Numbered from the stretch's first letter, positions 10,201 through 21,434 are shown. The stretch: 33,071 bases of DNA from Pigoraptor chileana (GCA_943704495.1 CALSCR010003470.1:7084-40154), one strand, 5' to 3'. The notes: a model not told the origin generated them from the letters alone. Translations and numbers: made by a program.

Positions 10201-12708
10201 CGTCGACTGAATCGGGGTCGGGGCCGTCGTCGCCGCGGCGCACAAATCCATTGTTGTCATCGACAGCAACAACAGCGACAGCATCATCAACAGCGCAGAC
10301 TTCGATTGAGGTGCGCATGTGGGACTTTGCGGGTCAGGAAATATTCCACGCAAGTCATCTCTTCTTCATGTCGGAGGGTGCGGTATTTCTGCTTGTGTGG
10401 GATGCCGTCAACCTCCCCTCCCACTCGCGAGTTGGGCAGTGGCTGGCGCTCATTGCGGCGCGCGTTCCGTCTGCACGTGTTGTGATTGCGGCGACCCATG
10501 TGGACGATCCCCGATGCACGGTCGCACAGCTCACCGCAGGGATGACCATGCTAGACTCCATCCTCAGCAAGCACGCGCAGAACATTCGCGTGGTTTCCCG
10601 CGTGTTTGTGAGCTCAAAGACGGGTGAAGGAGTGGGAGACCTCCGCGCGGCACTCTCTGCGGCCGTGTCGTCGTTGGACCATGTGAAGACACTTGTACCC
10701 ACAAAGTACGTCCTTCTCGACAGCGCGCTTGCCTCGCACCGCACACGCAGCCCGCCTGTCCTGTCCTTTGACGAATTTGCGTCCATTGGAAGCGGTTTGG
10801 GCATCGACCGCGCCGACGGTATCCGCAGGGCTGCGACGTATCTGCACAACGTGGGCTCAATCGTTTGGTTTGACGTTCCCGGTCTTCGCCATTTTATTGT
10901 CGCCGAGCCGCGCTTTCTTGTCGACGTCTTCTCGTCCGTTGTCTCATTCCGACACAACTTTTTCCGCAACGGCGGCATCACGCACGACGCCCTCGCTCGC
11001 CTGTGGTTCGAAAAGGGGTACGGTAGCGATTTACTTCCTTTTGCGCTGTCGCTATTCCGCAGATTTGGTCTGTCATTCAAGTGTGAGGACGCCGGTGTGG
11101 AAGTGTTTCCGTGCAGACTGCCCGATGGACTGCCCCCGGAGAGCTGGTGGCCGCCGCACCCGGATGCAACCCAGCGGCAGCTCGCCTATGAGCTTGTATT
11201 TGGCGGCATTGGCGCAGTGCCACCGGGACTGTTCCCGCAGCTCATCGCGCGCTTACAGAGGGTGGAGAGGCCGGGTCTCTACCACGCACGTCACCTTGTC
11301 TACCTGGACACTCCCGACCGAGTGAAGATCGAACTTCTTGAGGCCGAATGTGCCGTCGTTGTGTGCGTGCGTGGACCAACCCCTGGACTCGCCATGTCTG
11401 CCGCCGTGTCGGACGTTCATGCGGTTGTAAAACAGTGGTATCCAAGTGTCGAGATGGATGTGCGAGCCATATGCTCGGGCTGTTTGTCGGATCTCTTTCT
11501 TCCACCGAATCGCATTGAGTTGCCCAAGAAATACCGCAGGCAACAAAAGACGGGACTGATCACGGGTACCTCGGCTGGTGGTGACGGAAGTAACCAGGGA
11601 GGGCGTGGTGACTGTGCATTCGCGCCTGGAAGCAAGCGGGCACACCACACCCACACCCACTTGAACTCGGCGTCGCAATCTGCGTCTCACGATGGCTTAG
11701 AATTCCGATCTCACATTATCACTTCTGAGAAGCCGCCGGACTATACTCGGAGCAGCGAGGTTGTTGTGTGCGAGGATGGACATGCCGTTCCACTTCACTG
11801 GCTGTTTGAAGGATGTGCCGCAGCAGATGGGCCGGCCGGCGGGGATAAGGCACCCACCCAGCGCGCACGGCAACCCGGGGCGTTGCAGGCAGACATAGAG
11901 GCGACCTCCCCGCGGTACTTTGTGATGCTTCCCGATGACGCACAGAGAACGTGGGGGGAACCACGTTCGTGGTTTGGGCGCGCGTTTTCGCTGCACCTGC
12001 TGTGCGAGTACCCGAATGAGCAGCACTTTATTAGTGGACACAAGGGATATCCCGTCATTCAGCCGAGGGAGTTTATGTGCAAGTATGCGGGCCACATTGC
12101 TCTGGTCATGCAGGTGCGTGCTGCTGTCGAGCAATGGTGGTGGGGTTATTGTTGTTGTTGTTGTTGTTGATTTGTTGATGTTGAAATGCATCCAATCCGT
12201 GCTGCATTTTTTGCATGACTTGCCTCTGTCTTTTGTAGTGGTTTTTTTTGGTCGTTCAAGGTGCATCATGCAAAAGCTGTCGAACAGCACGAGCAAATCA
12301 TAACACTCTTACACACACACCCTCCAACTTCCACAGATTGTGCTGAAGAGCAGCGCATTTGTCGTCCCCGGCCTGATTGCCGCCAGCGACCTCGTCCCCG
12401 CGGAGGTCAGGAAGCTAGGGAAGGATGATCTGGCAGCCTTCAAGCACCTCGGCGATGTTGCGCGTGACATTCGTGCCGATGCAGGAAGCACTGGATTCAA
12501 GGCCATTGTGGACGGGGCACGCGGTCGCGCACTCGAATCGTTTCTGCGCAAGGCCGATGAAGGTCTCGAATGGGCGGGATTGCAGCGTGTGCGGATGGCA
12601 AATGGCGAGATCATGTGGCTGTGTGAGCACCACGCACATCTTGTACTGCCGCCCCGGAGGTCCGTGGACCCAGCGAGAGATTTGGGCGGCGTGGGTCCCG
12701 AAGTTTGA
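5690..12708 (+). CDS. ROCO-family GTPase with N-terminal WD40 and leucine-rich repeats
   Basis: Nine exons: 5690-5759, 5984-6075, 6230-6349, 6712-6954, 7224-7343, 7573-7821, 8140-8259, 8499-12113, 12337-12708; about 1666 residues. Residues 55-378 form seven WD40 repeats (GHTGWVTC...LYTG...RVWD), with an eighth, SDGAVRMWSV, after a Gln/Pro-rich linker. Leucine-rich repeats (IDLSNNSI, HLDLSRNQLRLLP) fill roughly 475-640. The ROC GTPase shows P-loop GEESAGKT at 681-688, DFAGQE at 947-952 and THVD at 1004-1007. The COR domain follows (VGSIVWFDVPGLRHFIVAEP; LARLWFEKGYGSDLLPFALS). A 200-plus-residue Ser/Thr/Pro-rich insert splits the P-loop from DFAGQE. The C-terminal part (PREFMCKYAGHIALVMQ, MWLCEHHA) resembles extensions of other ROCO proteins. 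No kinase domain is seen. ROCO proteins act as nucleotide-dependent dimers in signalling; the partner is unknown. The intron after 6954 is GC-AG. The 3' end may instead use an extra exon ending at 12836. Confidence 0.85.
6955..7223 (+). other. GC-AG intron in the ROCO gene
   Basis: The WD40 exon must end at GAG (6952-6954) to join ACT GGA GAG of the next repeat in phase 0. The intron then starts GCAAGT, the standard GC-donor consensus, and ends in TTGCAG. The nearest GT (6958) gives the wrong phase. The intron carries a (TG)n run at about 7170-7202. Confidence 0.75.
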
Positions 12709-12853
12709 TGCATGTGTACACTCATTCTGCGCATTTTTTACCATCAGTTGAAGAGGCCCGCGCGTGTGTTTGTGCAAGGGCTATCTTCCTGGAGAAGAGT
12801 GGCGAGGAAATCCCCCTGCATCCTTCCTTCTCTTGACATGCAATCGGATCAAA

Positions 12854-13042
12854 ATGCCCGGATCGCGTGATGCTACTTTGGTGATGTCTCGAGCACTTGC
12901 CGCCGCGAAGGGTACGATCGAAGAAGCAATCCAAGTCGACGTCAACGCAGATGACGCGTGCATAAAATGCGGAGTTTCGTATTCGGGGCACCCGTGCGAG
13001 ATGTGCACGCATGTCGCCCTTCTCCGCTGGCGTCGCACGTAA
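12854..13042 (+). CDS. Small Cys4 zinc-ribbon-like ORF, unassigned
   Basis: From ATG 12854 this ORF encodes 62 residues ending in a possible zinc site, CIKCGVSYSGHPCEMC (CX2C, eight residues, CX2C), after an acidic helix-like stretch EEAIQVDVNADDA. I do not recognise the family. The same frame stays open upstream to about 12764, so it could instead be a terminal exon with an acceptor near 12747-12760. It lies just after the ROCO gene on the same strand and overlaps none of its favoured exons. Confidence 0.3.
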   Translation: MPGSRDATLVMSRALAAAKGTIEEAIQVDVNADDACIKCGVSYSGHPCEMCTHVALLRWRRT

Positions 13043-13530
13043 TAATCGAGTTGAAAACGCTAACACCGGCTTTGTAGTTGTCACGTGAGCTCGGCAACTG
13101 CCATCATGCCCGTCAGTCGGCTGCCGCGTGTGCAGAACGGTTGATCGATGCACTCTGTTTCAATAACAATAACGAAAATTTCAAGTGCCTCTGTCCAGCT
13201 GAAACATAGAACCAACACAACACATTCCGCACAGTGAATATACAACCCTTCAATACACTGTCACATTAATGCTCACGTCGAATAGCTCATATTATTCGAC
13301 ACATTTCGGTTTCTCCTTAAGGCAGTGTTTGAAGCTGCAAGTGTGTGAGTGTGAGTGCCGTTTATGTGAATTCGATGATCGTTCGATGATCTCGTGGATC
13401 ACGAGAGATTAATCTGGATGAGCCGAAATGCACACTACCGAGAGAGAACGACACAGTCTTTTGTAATAAATGAAGGCATCTGATTCATAAGGTGCTGCTG
13501 TATACAAAACTTTGGACTGGTTACGTGGGG
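13043..13530. other. Intergenic spacer
   Basis: No convincing exon. It has a TCACGTGA palindrome at 13081-13088 and AATAAA at 13463-13468 on the + strand. It probably includes the 3' flank of the upstream gene and the promoter of the small ORF at 13531. Confidence 0.5.
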
Positions 13531-13791
13531 ATGCCAGAGTCCTCAGTAACGCCGCAACTGAACCAGTCAAGTAGCGGCCGCACTGATCGCCAACCATCTG
13601 GCATGATACCGGCGTCTAAAAAAGTCAGAATGAAAGTTTCTGCTTCGCGTCAAAAAGCTCACACAGTGATGCACGATCTTAAAAGGCTGTGTGTTTTGAC
13701 TGCAAAAGTGAGTGCGGACCATCATAAATCGGTTGCTTCCGTGAGCAGTTGCATCAACAGCCTGCGTGTTACTGAAACGGAGAGCAACTGA
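13531..13791 (+). CDS. Small hypothetical protein (86 residues)
   Basis: A single-exon ORF beginning MPESSVTPQLNQSSS. A basic middle (SKKVRMKVSASRQK) is followed by a stretch that could be helical (HTVMHDLKRLCVLTAKVSAD). I do not recognise a family. In its favour are an ATG start, a stop followed 46 nt later by AATAAA at 13838-13843, and position between two independent genes. Against it are the short length and lack of a known domain. It could also be the last exon of a split gene. Confidence 0.35.
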   Translation: MPESSVTPQLNQSSSGRTDRQPSGMIPASKKVRMKVSASRQKAHTVMHDLKRLCVLTAKVSADHHKSVASVSSCINSLRVTETESN

Positions 13792-13837
13792 GGATAGCTG
13801 CTAATTGTTGTTATTAGCGAGTTATAGGTTACATATG

Positions 13838-13843
13838 AATAAA
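13838..13843 (+). terminator. AATAAA poly(A) signal after the small ORF
   Basis: A canonical hexamer 46 nt after the stop at 13791. It is the main support for transcription of the small ORF. Confidence 0.4.
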
Positions 13844-14575
13844 CGAGAAATTAGATAATGACTAAAATAAGTATTACAAGTTGTTAATCGCAGGGTTACT
13901 TCACTGCCCACTGACAACACGAAACAACGGTTGCTTCTACTCATGACATCAGAGTGTGTGTGTGTGAGTGTGAGGCAACATCCCATCAGATTCACATGAA
14001 ATGTTCCCACTGTGGCACCAATGTGAATACCTACCCATAATTTTCTGCTCCTTTCTTTGAATTGAAAGAGAAGACTTCAGAATTTTGTTGAATCAGTTTT
14101 GATGCTCTGATCCACTTGAAGCGCGAATAGGTAATTGTGTTAATCTGCGTTACTGTCACGCTGACATTGGGTGGCACGAAACTGAGATGCGCCTCACGAA
14201 GCCATTAAGCGCACTCAATATCGCATCTACACGAACTACTCACACTACTTTGACTCTGTGTGGACGCCTTTTGCGCCCATCGTTCTCGTTAACCTCGGAG
14301 ACATCTCTATAGCAGTAACTCAAGTTTACTGGCCGACAATTGGGACGACCAGCTAGGTTTCTTTCGTTTTGGTGCGTGTTTCCACTCAGGAGCAATTGCA
14401 TCCACATTGCATTCACTTGTATTTCGTACTTTCTGCTTGTGCATTTCCCCTTGTGCAGTTGGTGCGTTTATGCTTCACTGTTATTTCTTACCAATCTGCA
14501 ACAATACCCGAACCTGTCTTCAAACCCAATAGTAGGAGTCCACGGCTTGCGAAGCGGTCTTCTATTCTAGCTGAT
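13844..14575. other. Intergenic spacer and 5' flank of the PARP-E2 gene
   Basis: AT-richer than the coding parts. No exon recognised. From about 14369 the frame is open into the PARP-E2 ORF but has no ATG before 14576, so this part is read as 5' UTR. A pyrimidine-rich stretch with AG dinucleotides before 14576 leaves room for a 5' UTR intron. Confidence 0.5.
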
Positions 14576-17361
14576 ATGTCCAAGAGGCGCAGCAGTGATG
14601 CCGAAGTTCCCGACGCACCGATTGAGGACGACGGATTCGTCGTTCATTCCATTCGGGGAAACGATGTGAAGATCGGACAGGACATGCCCTTCGTGCTCCT
14701 TGATGGCATGAAAAGGAACGGAGATTTGTTCGATATCATCAACCGAATCAACGATTCCGTGTCTGACGGGCGTCTCGCTTCGGTCGATGAAGTGCTCGTC
14801 GAGTTTGAGCGACTTCTCACCAAGCGATCCAAATCAACACCCCCCGCAACAAACGCTGAGAAGAGACTCGCGGAAGACGCGCGGACCGTCGACTCAAACG
14901 GAGAGAATGTCTCCGCAGCAGCGCAGGCGCAGGGTGTCGACGCGCAAAATGGCGGGGCTGCGGACTCGGATGAAGCTGGCCGAGACTGTGGCGCGGATGG
15001 AGAAAGCGGCGCTGACGAGAACGAGGAGGACGACAGTGACGACGAGGAAGCAAGTGACGTCGACGATGACGACGATTTCGACTTGGGACTAGAATTTTCA
15101 ACGCGCGTCCTGGGCGGGAAAAAGCGGGCCGAGGTGAATCTCCATGCGCTGGAAAAGTACGGGCTTCCAGTGACGTGGATCGTTGAAATACGCGACGGAA
15201 GCGCATCGGATGTCAACGATGGCAACTCTGTCCGCGCTCACATGTCGACGCTGTCCATGTTGCAGGACGTGCTTGCTCGGAACGGCATTGTGAAGCACAT
15301 CGAGAAGCTGATTGTGCGCGAATGGGACGGCTCCAAGAGCATCGAGGACTGCGCCATTGCAGCGTGCAGCAAAATGCTGTCGCACTGCTGCGTGTGCCAG
15401 TCATCGTTTCCGCGACAGGCCGTTGGACTGATGACTTGCGCAGAGCTGTTCTGCCAATTCCGCTATGAAGAAGCCACGGAGGGCTCGATGGCGCTGTCGC
15501 TGCGCACACAACCGGAAGTTGCGCGATTGCGGCTGCAAATGGCCCTTGCGACTTTGCAGTCCGAGCGTCCTTTCGAGCCCTTTCCCGGAAATTTCGTCGA
15601 CGGCTCGTGCGCGGCTCCCGACCGAGGCACAATTGAGGTTCTTCAGAAAGGAATTGGAAAGGATCGCCTTGCCACGGTTGCCAATTCGAGGCAAAAACAA
15701 GCCCTTATCGCCGCTGTGGAAAAGGCATACGAGTATGTCAGCGAGCTTTGTAACGTCCTGACATCCAAGACGGTGGATAGCGACATCAAGGAAAAGAGTG
15801 CCAGTGCGCCGCCAGCGCCCGCACCCAACTCATGGCGGGACCGGAAACAGAGATCGGCGCCGGTGGCGACCCCCGTTTCGCCGGCGGCAAAGAAGGAGCG
15901 CGCCAAACGCAAGTCATCCATCAACCTGGAAGAGCTGGCGTCAGACGCTGCCATTGAGCGCCGCATTGGGGTTGAGGCTGCCACGGCCCTTCGTTTTTTG
16001 CTGGCGGGCAATCGCACTCTCATCATCCCCTCGCACGCACCGCTCGCCGATAAGGATGCATCGCAAAAGTACCTTGTCGCCATCCCTCCGGATCAGGAGG
16101 AGCGCTTTCAGGCCCTGAGGCAGGATAGGGGTGGCTCGTTCTACGTTTTCCATGGAAGCCGTGCATATAACTGGTGCGTCTTAGTCCCTGTGTCTTTGCC
16201 GATGGCATCTGTTGTGAAGCTTGTCCCTGTCTCTTGGTTGTTTCTGTCTCTTGCTTGCCTGATGGTATCGATCTATGGCGCGCGATGACGCTGGCGCTTT
16301 TTAAGGGGACCGTTTTGTATTTCCCTGTCGTGACAGGAAGTCTGTAATGCATGGGATGCTCGCGGTGTGTCGTTTCTCACAAACGCACGCATTTGGTGAG
16401 ATTGCAAGATTGCAAGCTACCACTTACAGTTGTTTTCTTTCCACTGTTGACGCGTGTTTCTTGTAGGTATTCGATTCTGTGCAATGGCGTGAAGAACACG
16501 AGCAATTCTGCCTTGATGACAACAGGCGCCGTTCATGGCGCGGGAATTTATTCGAGCCCAAACTCGGCAACGGCAATGGCGTACTCGCAGGGAGACAACC
16601 TTGTTCCGCAGATGCTCGCAGTCTGCGAGGTTGCCGGCAAAATAAGCGACTACACCAAAACATCGGAAATTCTCGTCATTCCTGACGAGCGCGCCCTTGT
16701 TGTGCGCATGCTCATTGCGCCAAGGTCGTTTCAGTTTACCACGACTGCGCTTGAGGCAAAGATCCGGTCTCGCCTGTCATACAACCTGGGCCTCATGACG
16801 TCCCCTCTGACGCACGCCGACTCGACGGCGGTGGATGCTGCTGGCGGGAAGGGACGTGTTGGCGGCGGGCGCATATCAAACACGAGCACTGCGCGGCTGA
16901 TGCGGGATGTTGCAGAGCTGCGCGCAACTGATTGCGAAAGCCTCGGGTTTGAAGTGGAGCCGGATGACGACTCTTTGTCGCACTGGGACGTGCGTTTTTT
17001 CAATTTTGACGCCACTTCGCCCCTCAGCGCGGACATGCGGTCCCAGGGACACGACTTCATCCACGGGCGGATGGAGTTTCCCGCCGACTACCCCTTCAGC
17101 CCGCCGTTTGTGCGCATCATCTCGCCCCGCTTTGTGGCGCGGACGGGCCACGTGACCTACGGGGGGAGCATTTGCGCCGAATTCCTTGTGGCTGGGCACG
17201 GATGGACATCGTCGTACACAATCACAACAGTGCTCATGTCTGTGCGAGACCTGCTCTGTGGGGGCGGAGGGCGCCTCGACCCGCAAAATAAGGCACCGTA
17301 CTCGGACCAAGAGGCACGCGCTGCCTTCACTCTTGCACGCAAGACGCATGGATGGGATTGA
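14576..17361 (+). CDS. PARP catalytic domain fused to a UBE2Q-type E2 (UBC) domain
   Basis: Two exons, 14576-16173 and 16467-17361, joined in phase 2 within a Trp codon; 830 residues. An acidic tract (about 145-170: NEEDDSDDEEASDVDDDDD) precedes an alpha/beta region and a CCVCQSSF stretch. The ADP-ribosyltransferase signature spans the intron: YVFHGSRAYNW (His 526) then YSILCNGVKN and GAGIYSSPNSATAMAYS (559-573), as in the PARP6/8-like branch, where the HYE triad is often altered and activity is mono-ADP-ribosylation. The UBC domain covers about 672-830: YPFSPPFVRIISP, then GGSICAEFL with likely catalytic Cys 769, and GWTSSYTITTVLMSVRDLL. It lacks the HPN motif of typical E2s, as UBE2Q proteins do. 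PARP-E2 fusions are known in fungi and some protists. Presumably it links ADP-ribosylation and ubiquitin transfer; substrates cannot be inferred. ATG 14576 is the first in-frame Met. Confidence 0.85.
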
Positions 17362-17729
17362 CTCTCGCGACTGTTGTGTTTCTTCACATTCCTCACTTTT
17401 GCTCGTGTTGGTTTGTCTCTCGCTACGATACGCAACAACGGGGTAGAGGCACTGTACGCGATCCCACATTCCATTTCGACTCCATTTGTCCTCTGCTCCG
17501 CGCGTTTGTATAATATCCTGTAAAGTCATCCGAAGAGCGGATTGCGTTTGTCTACGGACAGGTGTGTGTGCCATAAACTGAAGGAGCGAGACAATGATTG
17601 ACACACAATTACGGCCGTTTCACTTTTTAGAGTCGGTTATTGCAGTGTGTATATTGTTTGCATCACAGCCCTTCTTTTGAGCTTTCGTCGCCGGCCGAAT
17701 CCGCCACTGCAAAGACCGCGCGCGTTGAT
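17362..17729. other. Convergent intergenic region
   Basis: Spacer between the 3' ends of the PARP-E2 gene (+) and the zinc-knuckle gene (-). I see no exon, RNA gene or repeat of note. Confidence 0.6.
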
Positions 17730-19827
17730 TCAGTTTTTGGAGAATCGCCGGTATCCCCCACGGTACAGCGGCGCATGCTTCGAGTCGTCCCCGCCGTCCC
17801 ACTCATCGCGCCGCTCTCCACGACCACGACCGCCACGACCGCCACCACCACTACCACCACCGCCACTGCGCGCGCCACGTGAGTATCCGTCACCGCCATA
17901 AGCGCCGCCATAAACATCATTGGGCCGCTGCTGCTGTTGCTGTGCGTGCGAATGATGCGAATAACCTCCCCGCCCAGACATGCTGTGTGGCATCCGGTCC
18001 CCGTCATCAAATTGTTGTCTCCTCCCACCACCCCCACCACCGCCACTTCTCCGTCGATCCCCTTCACCACCGGAGAATTCTTGCCTCCCGCTATTGGCAC
18101 CGCTGTATCCACCATACGACCGGCGACCGTGAGGCGGCGCAGCATTCGCATTGTTGCGATCGTCACGCCGTCCCACCTGCTCCTCAGTGCGTGGTCGCTT
18201 GTAGCTACGGGCATCGTCCCCGCCATTTTCTTCGGCGTCGGCGTCGGCGTCTCGTCCCCGCTTTCTCCGCTGACCATCACCCGCCGTCGCATCAATCCTT
18301 CCAAAGCGCTCGCTGAGAGTACCAGGGCGGCCTCCGCCACCCCCATTTCCCCTCTCACACTCTCTCTCTTTCGCATCCCTTACATCCCTCGCCACATCCC
18401 GGGGCGGGTCTCGTGTGGGTTGACGGCCGTGCTCCCTGCTGTGGCTGCGGTGTGTCTGCGCATCGCTCCCACGCCCGCCCATCTCTTCATCACTTGCTTC
18501 AAACCGCATGTGTGCACTGCGATTCCCGGCATCATTGCGCCCGCCGCGACTCCCAAGTGACCGACGAAGATCTTCCCAGTTTGCCCTCCCATTCCTGGAA
18601 CCGACTCCTGCCGAGCCCTCGCTTCGACGCCGGCCTTTGTCGACTCCGGCCCCGGATGCATCTTCCCCATGATCAATCGCAGACGCAGACCGACCCTCCC
18701 TTTCTCCCCCGCCACCCGAGCGAAGTGCGCTGTCGTATGTTGCTACAAACGGCGCCGACGCACTCCCACTGCCCTCCATACGATCTTCCGCACACTCGTG
18801 TCCGTAGTGACCTGTCGATCCGCAGTTGTAACAATGTTCGTGCTTTCTTCGCGACTTTCCCTTCCCGCCAGTGCCGTCGTCCTCCACACGGCAGCGCACG
18901 AGGTCGCCCTTGCGCCCGACATCAAGCGTCCAATGGTACTGCCGCCACAATTCTGGACATGACCGCTCAATATGGCCGGCCATCTGACACCGACGACAGC
19001 GCTCGTGGCGACCCACACGGCGGAGTTTGCAGTCCCTCGACTTGTGTCCCCCGCGGCCGCAGTTGAAGCACACTTCGTCGGGGCAGTCACGTTTCGAGTG
19101 ACCGATATTTCCGCACAGAAAACAAGGAAGCACTTTCTGCAATACGTTATGGTAGATGTGTGAGATGTGTTGTTGTTGTTGTTGTTGTTATTGTTGGTGT
19201 TGTTGAATGGGATGGCGGCGCGAGGTCAGGGGGGATAAAGTTGCGCGTGTTATGTTCGCTCAAAGTGGATGGGAAAATCGCACGTGACACCAGCACACTG
19301 TTTTGCATCGCTCACGACCATTTCGGAATAGTCTCGGCGACTCGGGGCTAACAAGTAGAATAGAGTCCACGGACAAAAGTAGAATAGAGTCCACGGACAA
19401 AAGTAGAGAGAGGAACAACATGAATATTGATTCCACAACACACAGTGCGGCGATGCCCCACCCTTTCCTTTGGACAATCACGTGACAAGTGCCCCTTTTC
19501 GTCGCAGTTGTAACACGTTGCAGAAAACTCGGTTGCTCCCTTGTAGTAACGCTTCATGATCTGTCAATGGAGAGGAGAAATGTAGGATTCAAGTCAGTGT
19601 CATAGGCGCTGTGCCCATGGACTCCACAAATGGAGAGGAGAAAGAGAGACGCCGCAACAGCACAGAGAAGTCACGTGGGACAAACAAAAAAGAGGTGTGA
19701 ATGTGAGGAAGATAGATTGCCATGATCATGCAAGAGAGAACGGTAAGCGTCACGTGAGCAAACAAGGCTCAGTGGACGATTCACACGCCAACATAAAACA
19801 CACAAAACACACACACACACACAAACG

Positions 19828-19867
<40 letters not shown>

Positions 19868-21434
19868 AAACATTAAATCACGCACATACACAAACAGCAG
19901 ACACGCAGATACAAACACACACACACACACACAACACACAGCAGACACAAACACAAAACACAGACAAATACACACAGACAGTAGACACAATCAAAATCAC
20001 ACACTTACACAGACAGCAGACACAATCACTAATAAGGCAGTGAGTATCGGCAACAAACACGAGCGAGAGCGAGCGCGTGCATGCAGACACAGAAGTGCCG
20101 CAAATCCCTGCGCACACTTTGCATCTTTTCAACATGTCTTTTCTCCATCCCACCTTAGCGAGTTCTGGGTCGTCGGCGGCGTCCACTTTCCATTCTGCGC
20201 TAATCTTCTTCCTCAGGGCTTCGTCTTCCTCGGCACCAGAGCTCCCCTCGTCGTCGTCGGTGGTGTACTCGGAATAGTCAGACGAGACCGAATTGTCGTT
20301 CAAATTCGACTGCGACGGCAATATAACGGCACGGGCAGTCGGCGTTGACGCTAGTAGCGGGGCATTGATCCCACCATCCGCACTCTGATCAGTATGCTCT
20401 CCCTCTTCCATTTCACTGTCAGAGCCATTGTGCAGGCCACTGACATTCAGCGCGATAAGCGAATCGCCAGTCTCAGATCCAGAATCAATCTCATCCATTG
20501 AAGCGTCAGTCTTTGCCACACGCGCCAGGGCGGCGCTTCGCTTCCCATCAGCAACCGCAATATCGTCGTCGCTGTCGGATGAATCAGATCGGAGATCGAT
20601 CACACCTGCGGTATCAGTCGGACGCGTATGCTGTGTGGACACGGCGGCGGCGCCAGTGGCCTTCTTTGTCGGCGTCTTTGTCAGCCTGTACTTGCTATCC
20701 GCATCATCTTCGTTCGAATTTTCGTTGGCATCGCTTAAGTCAGACTCGCCGCCGTTGGATCCCCGCGAGAGCGACTGAGTATTGCCGCCTCCAACCGCCG
20801 CGCGCACGGAAGCAATCGCTTTGGCGCGCTGCATCTTACGCTCTAACTTTGCGGCGCTGCTATTGTTATTGGGCGTCGATGTGCGTATGCTGATCGGTAT
20901 GGGGGAGATGGCCGCATTTGCGTCGATGACAACAGTCTGTGCGCCTCCAACTCCGCTGCCGTCCGTCATGGGTTTCTGCCGTTTTCGTCGCTTCTTTTTT
21001 TTCATATCAGAGTTTGTGCCAATGGCGTCAACCTGGAAGGATGTGCTGTTGTTTGCATCGCCTCCGCTGAGCGCTGATATGTCCTGAGTAAGTGTATCGT
21101 CAAGCTTGCTCTTGTAGAATACCTCGCCAAGGATGCGATCTTCCAAGTCGCTGTCAAAGGCGCCATCGCTGTTGCTGCAGGTATACATTGGGCGGTGATG
21201 TAATGCATGCGCATACTGAGTTAAATGCGACTCCATTGGCGCACCCATATTCAGATGTTGTCATGTGTTGCAGTCCACAGAATCATTTCCACTGACAACA
21301 AAGGGGAGGGGGGGGGGGGATGCCAACCTTCTCTTATCGCCTTCCTCATCGGAATCAAACCCGCGCGATCCATACGCATCTTCCTCTGGGAAGTCGACGG
21401 CACGCTCGTCATCCCCGTCGTAATAGTACGCCAT
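17730..21434 (-). CDS. ZCCHC7/Air1-Air2-like zinc-knuckle protein (TRAMP-type RNA surveillance)
   Basis: Four exons: 21434-21328, 21174-20154, 19560-19462, 19136-17730; about 877 residues. Air proteins and ZCCHC7 are the RNA-binding subunits of nuclear TRAMP, bridging a poly(A) polymerase (Trf4/5) and the Mtr4 helicase for exosome decay. The N-terminal half is acidic and Ser-rich with a basic patch KKKKRRKRQK. IMKRYYKGATEF leads into five CCHC knuckles: CYNCDEKGHLSRDC, CFLCGNIGHSKRDC, CFNCGRGGHKSRDC, CRRCQMAGHIERSC and CYNCGSTGHYGHEC. CPELWRQYH between knuckles 4 and 5 is the family hallmark. The C-terminus is a long Arg/Gly/Ser/His-rich tail with RGG boxes, unusual in length. The donor of exon 2 may be at 20118 instead (phase unchanged, 12 more residues). 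RYY before the first knuckle, and a good acceptor in front of it, argue for one gene rather than two. Confidence 0.85.
19354..19401 (+). repeat. Two-copy 24-bp tandem repeat
   Basis: Two adjacent identical 24-nt copies (unit begins AGTAGAATAGAGTCCACGG), at 19354-19377 and 19378-19401, inside the third intron of the zinc-knuckle gene. Identity suggests a recent duplication. Confidence 0.85.
19797..20000. repeat. CA-rich microsatellite region in an intron
   Basis: Imperfect (CA)n with AAACACA variants fills much of the second intron of the zinc-knuckle gene; it is TG-rich on the sense strand. It yields spurious Cys/Val-rich frames on the minus strand. Confidence 0.85.

Noticed and set aside
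9770-11080. Long antisense frames opposite the ROCO exon (9770-10318 and 10355-11080 on -)
   Set aside because: They mirror the GC-rich codons of a clear ROC-COR coding sequence and show no family motif.
17879-19066. Plus-strand frames opposite the zinc-knuckle gene
   Set aside because: The minus strand encodes five CCHC knuckles; the plus frames are His/Pro/Arg-rich shadows.
19348-19557. A separate zinc-knuckle gene starting at ATG 19557
   Set aside because: The ATG lies three bases after a good acceptor (CTCCATTGACAG), and the acidic upstream exons join it in phase 0. ZCCHC7 proteins also have an acidic N-terminal half before RYY and the first knuckle.
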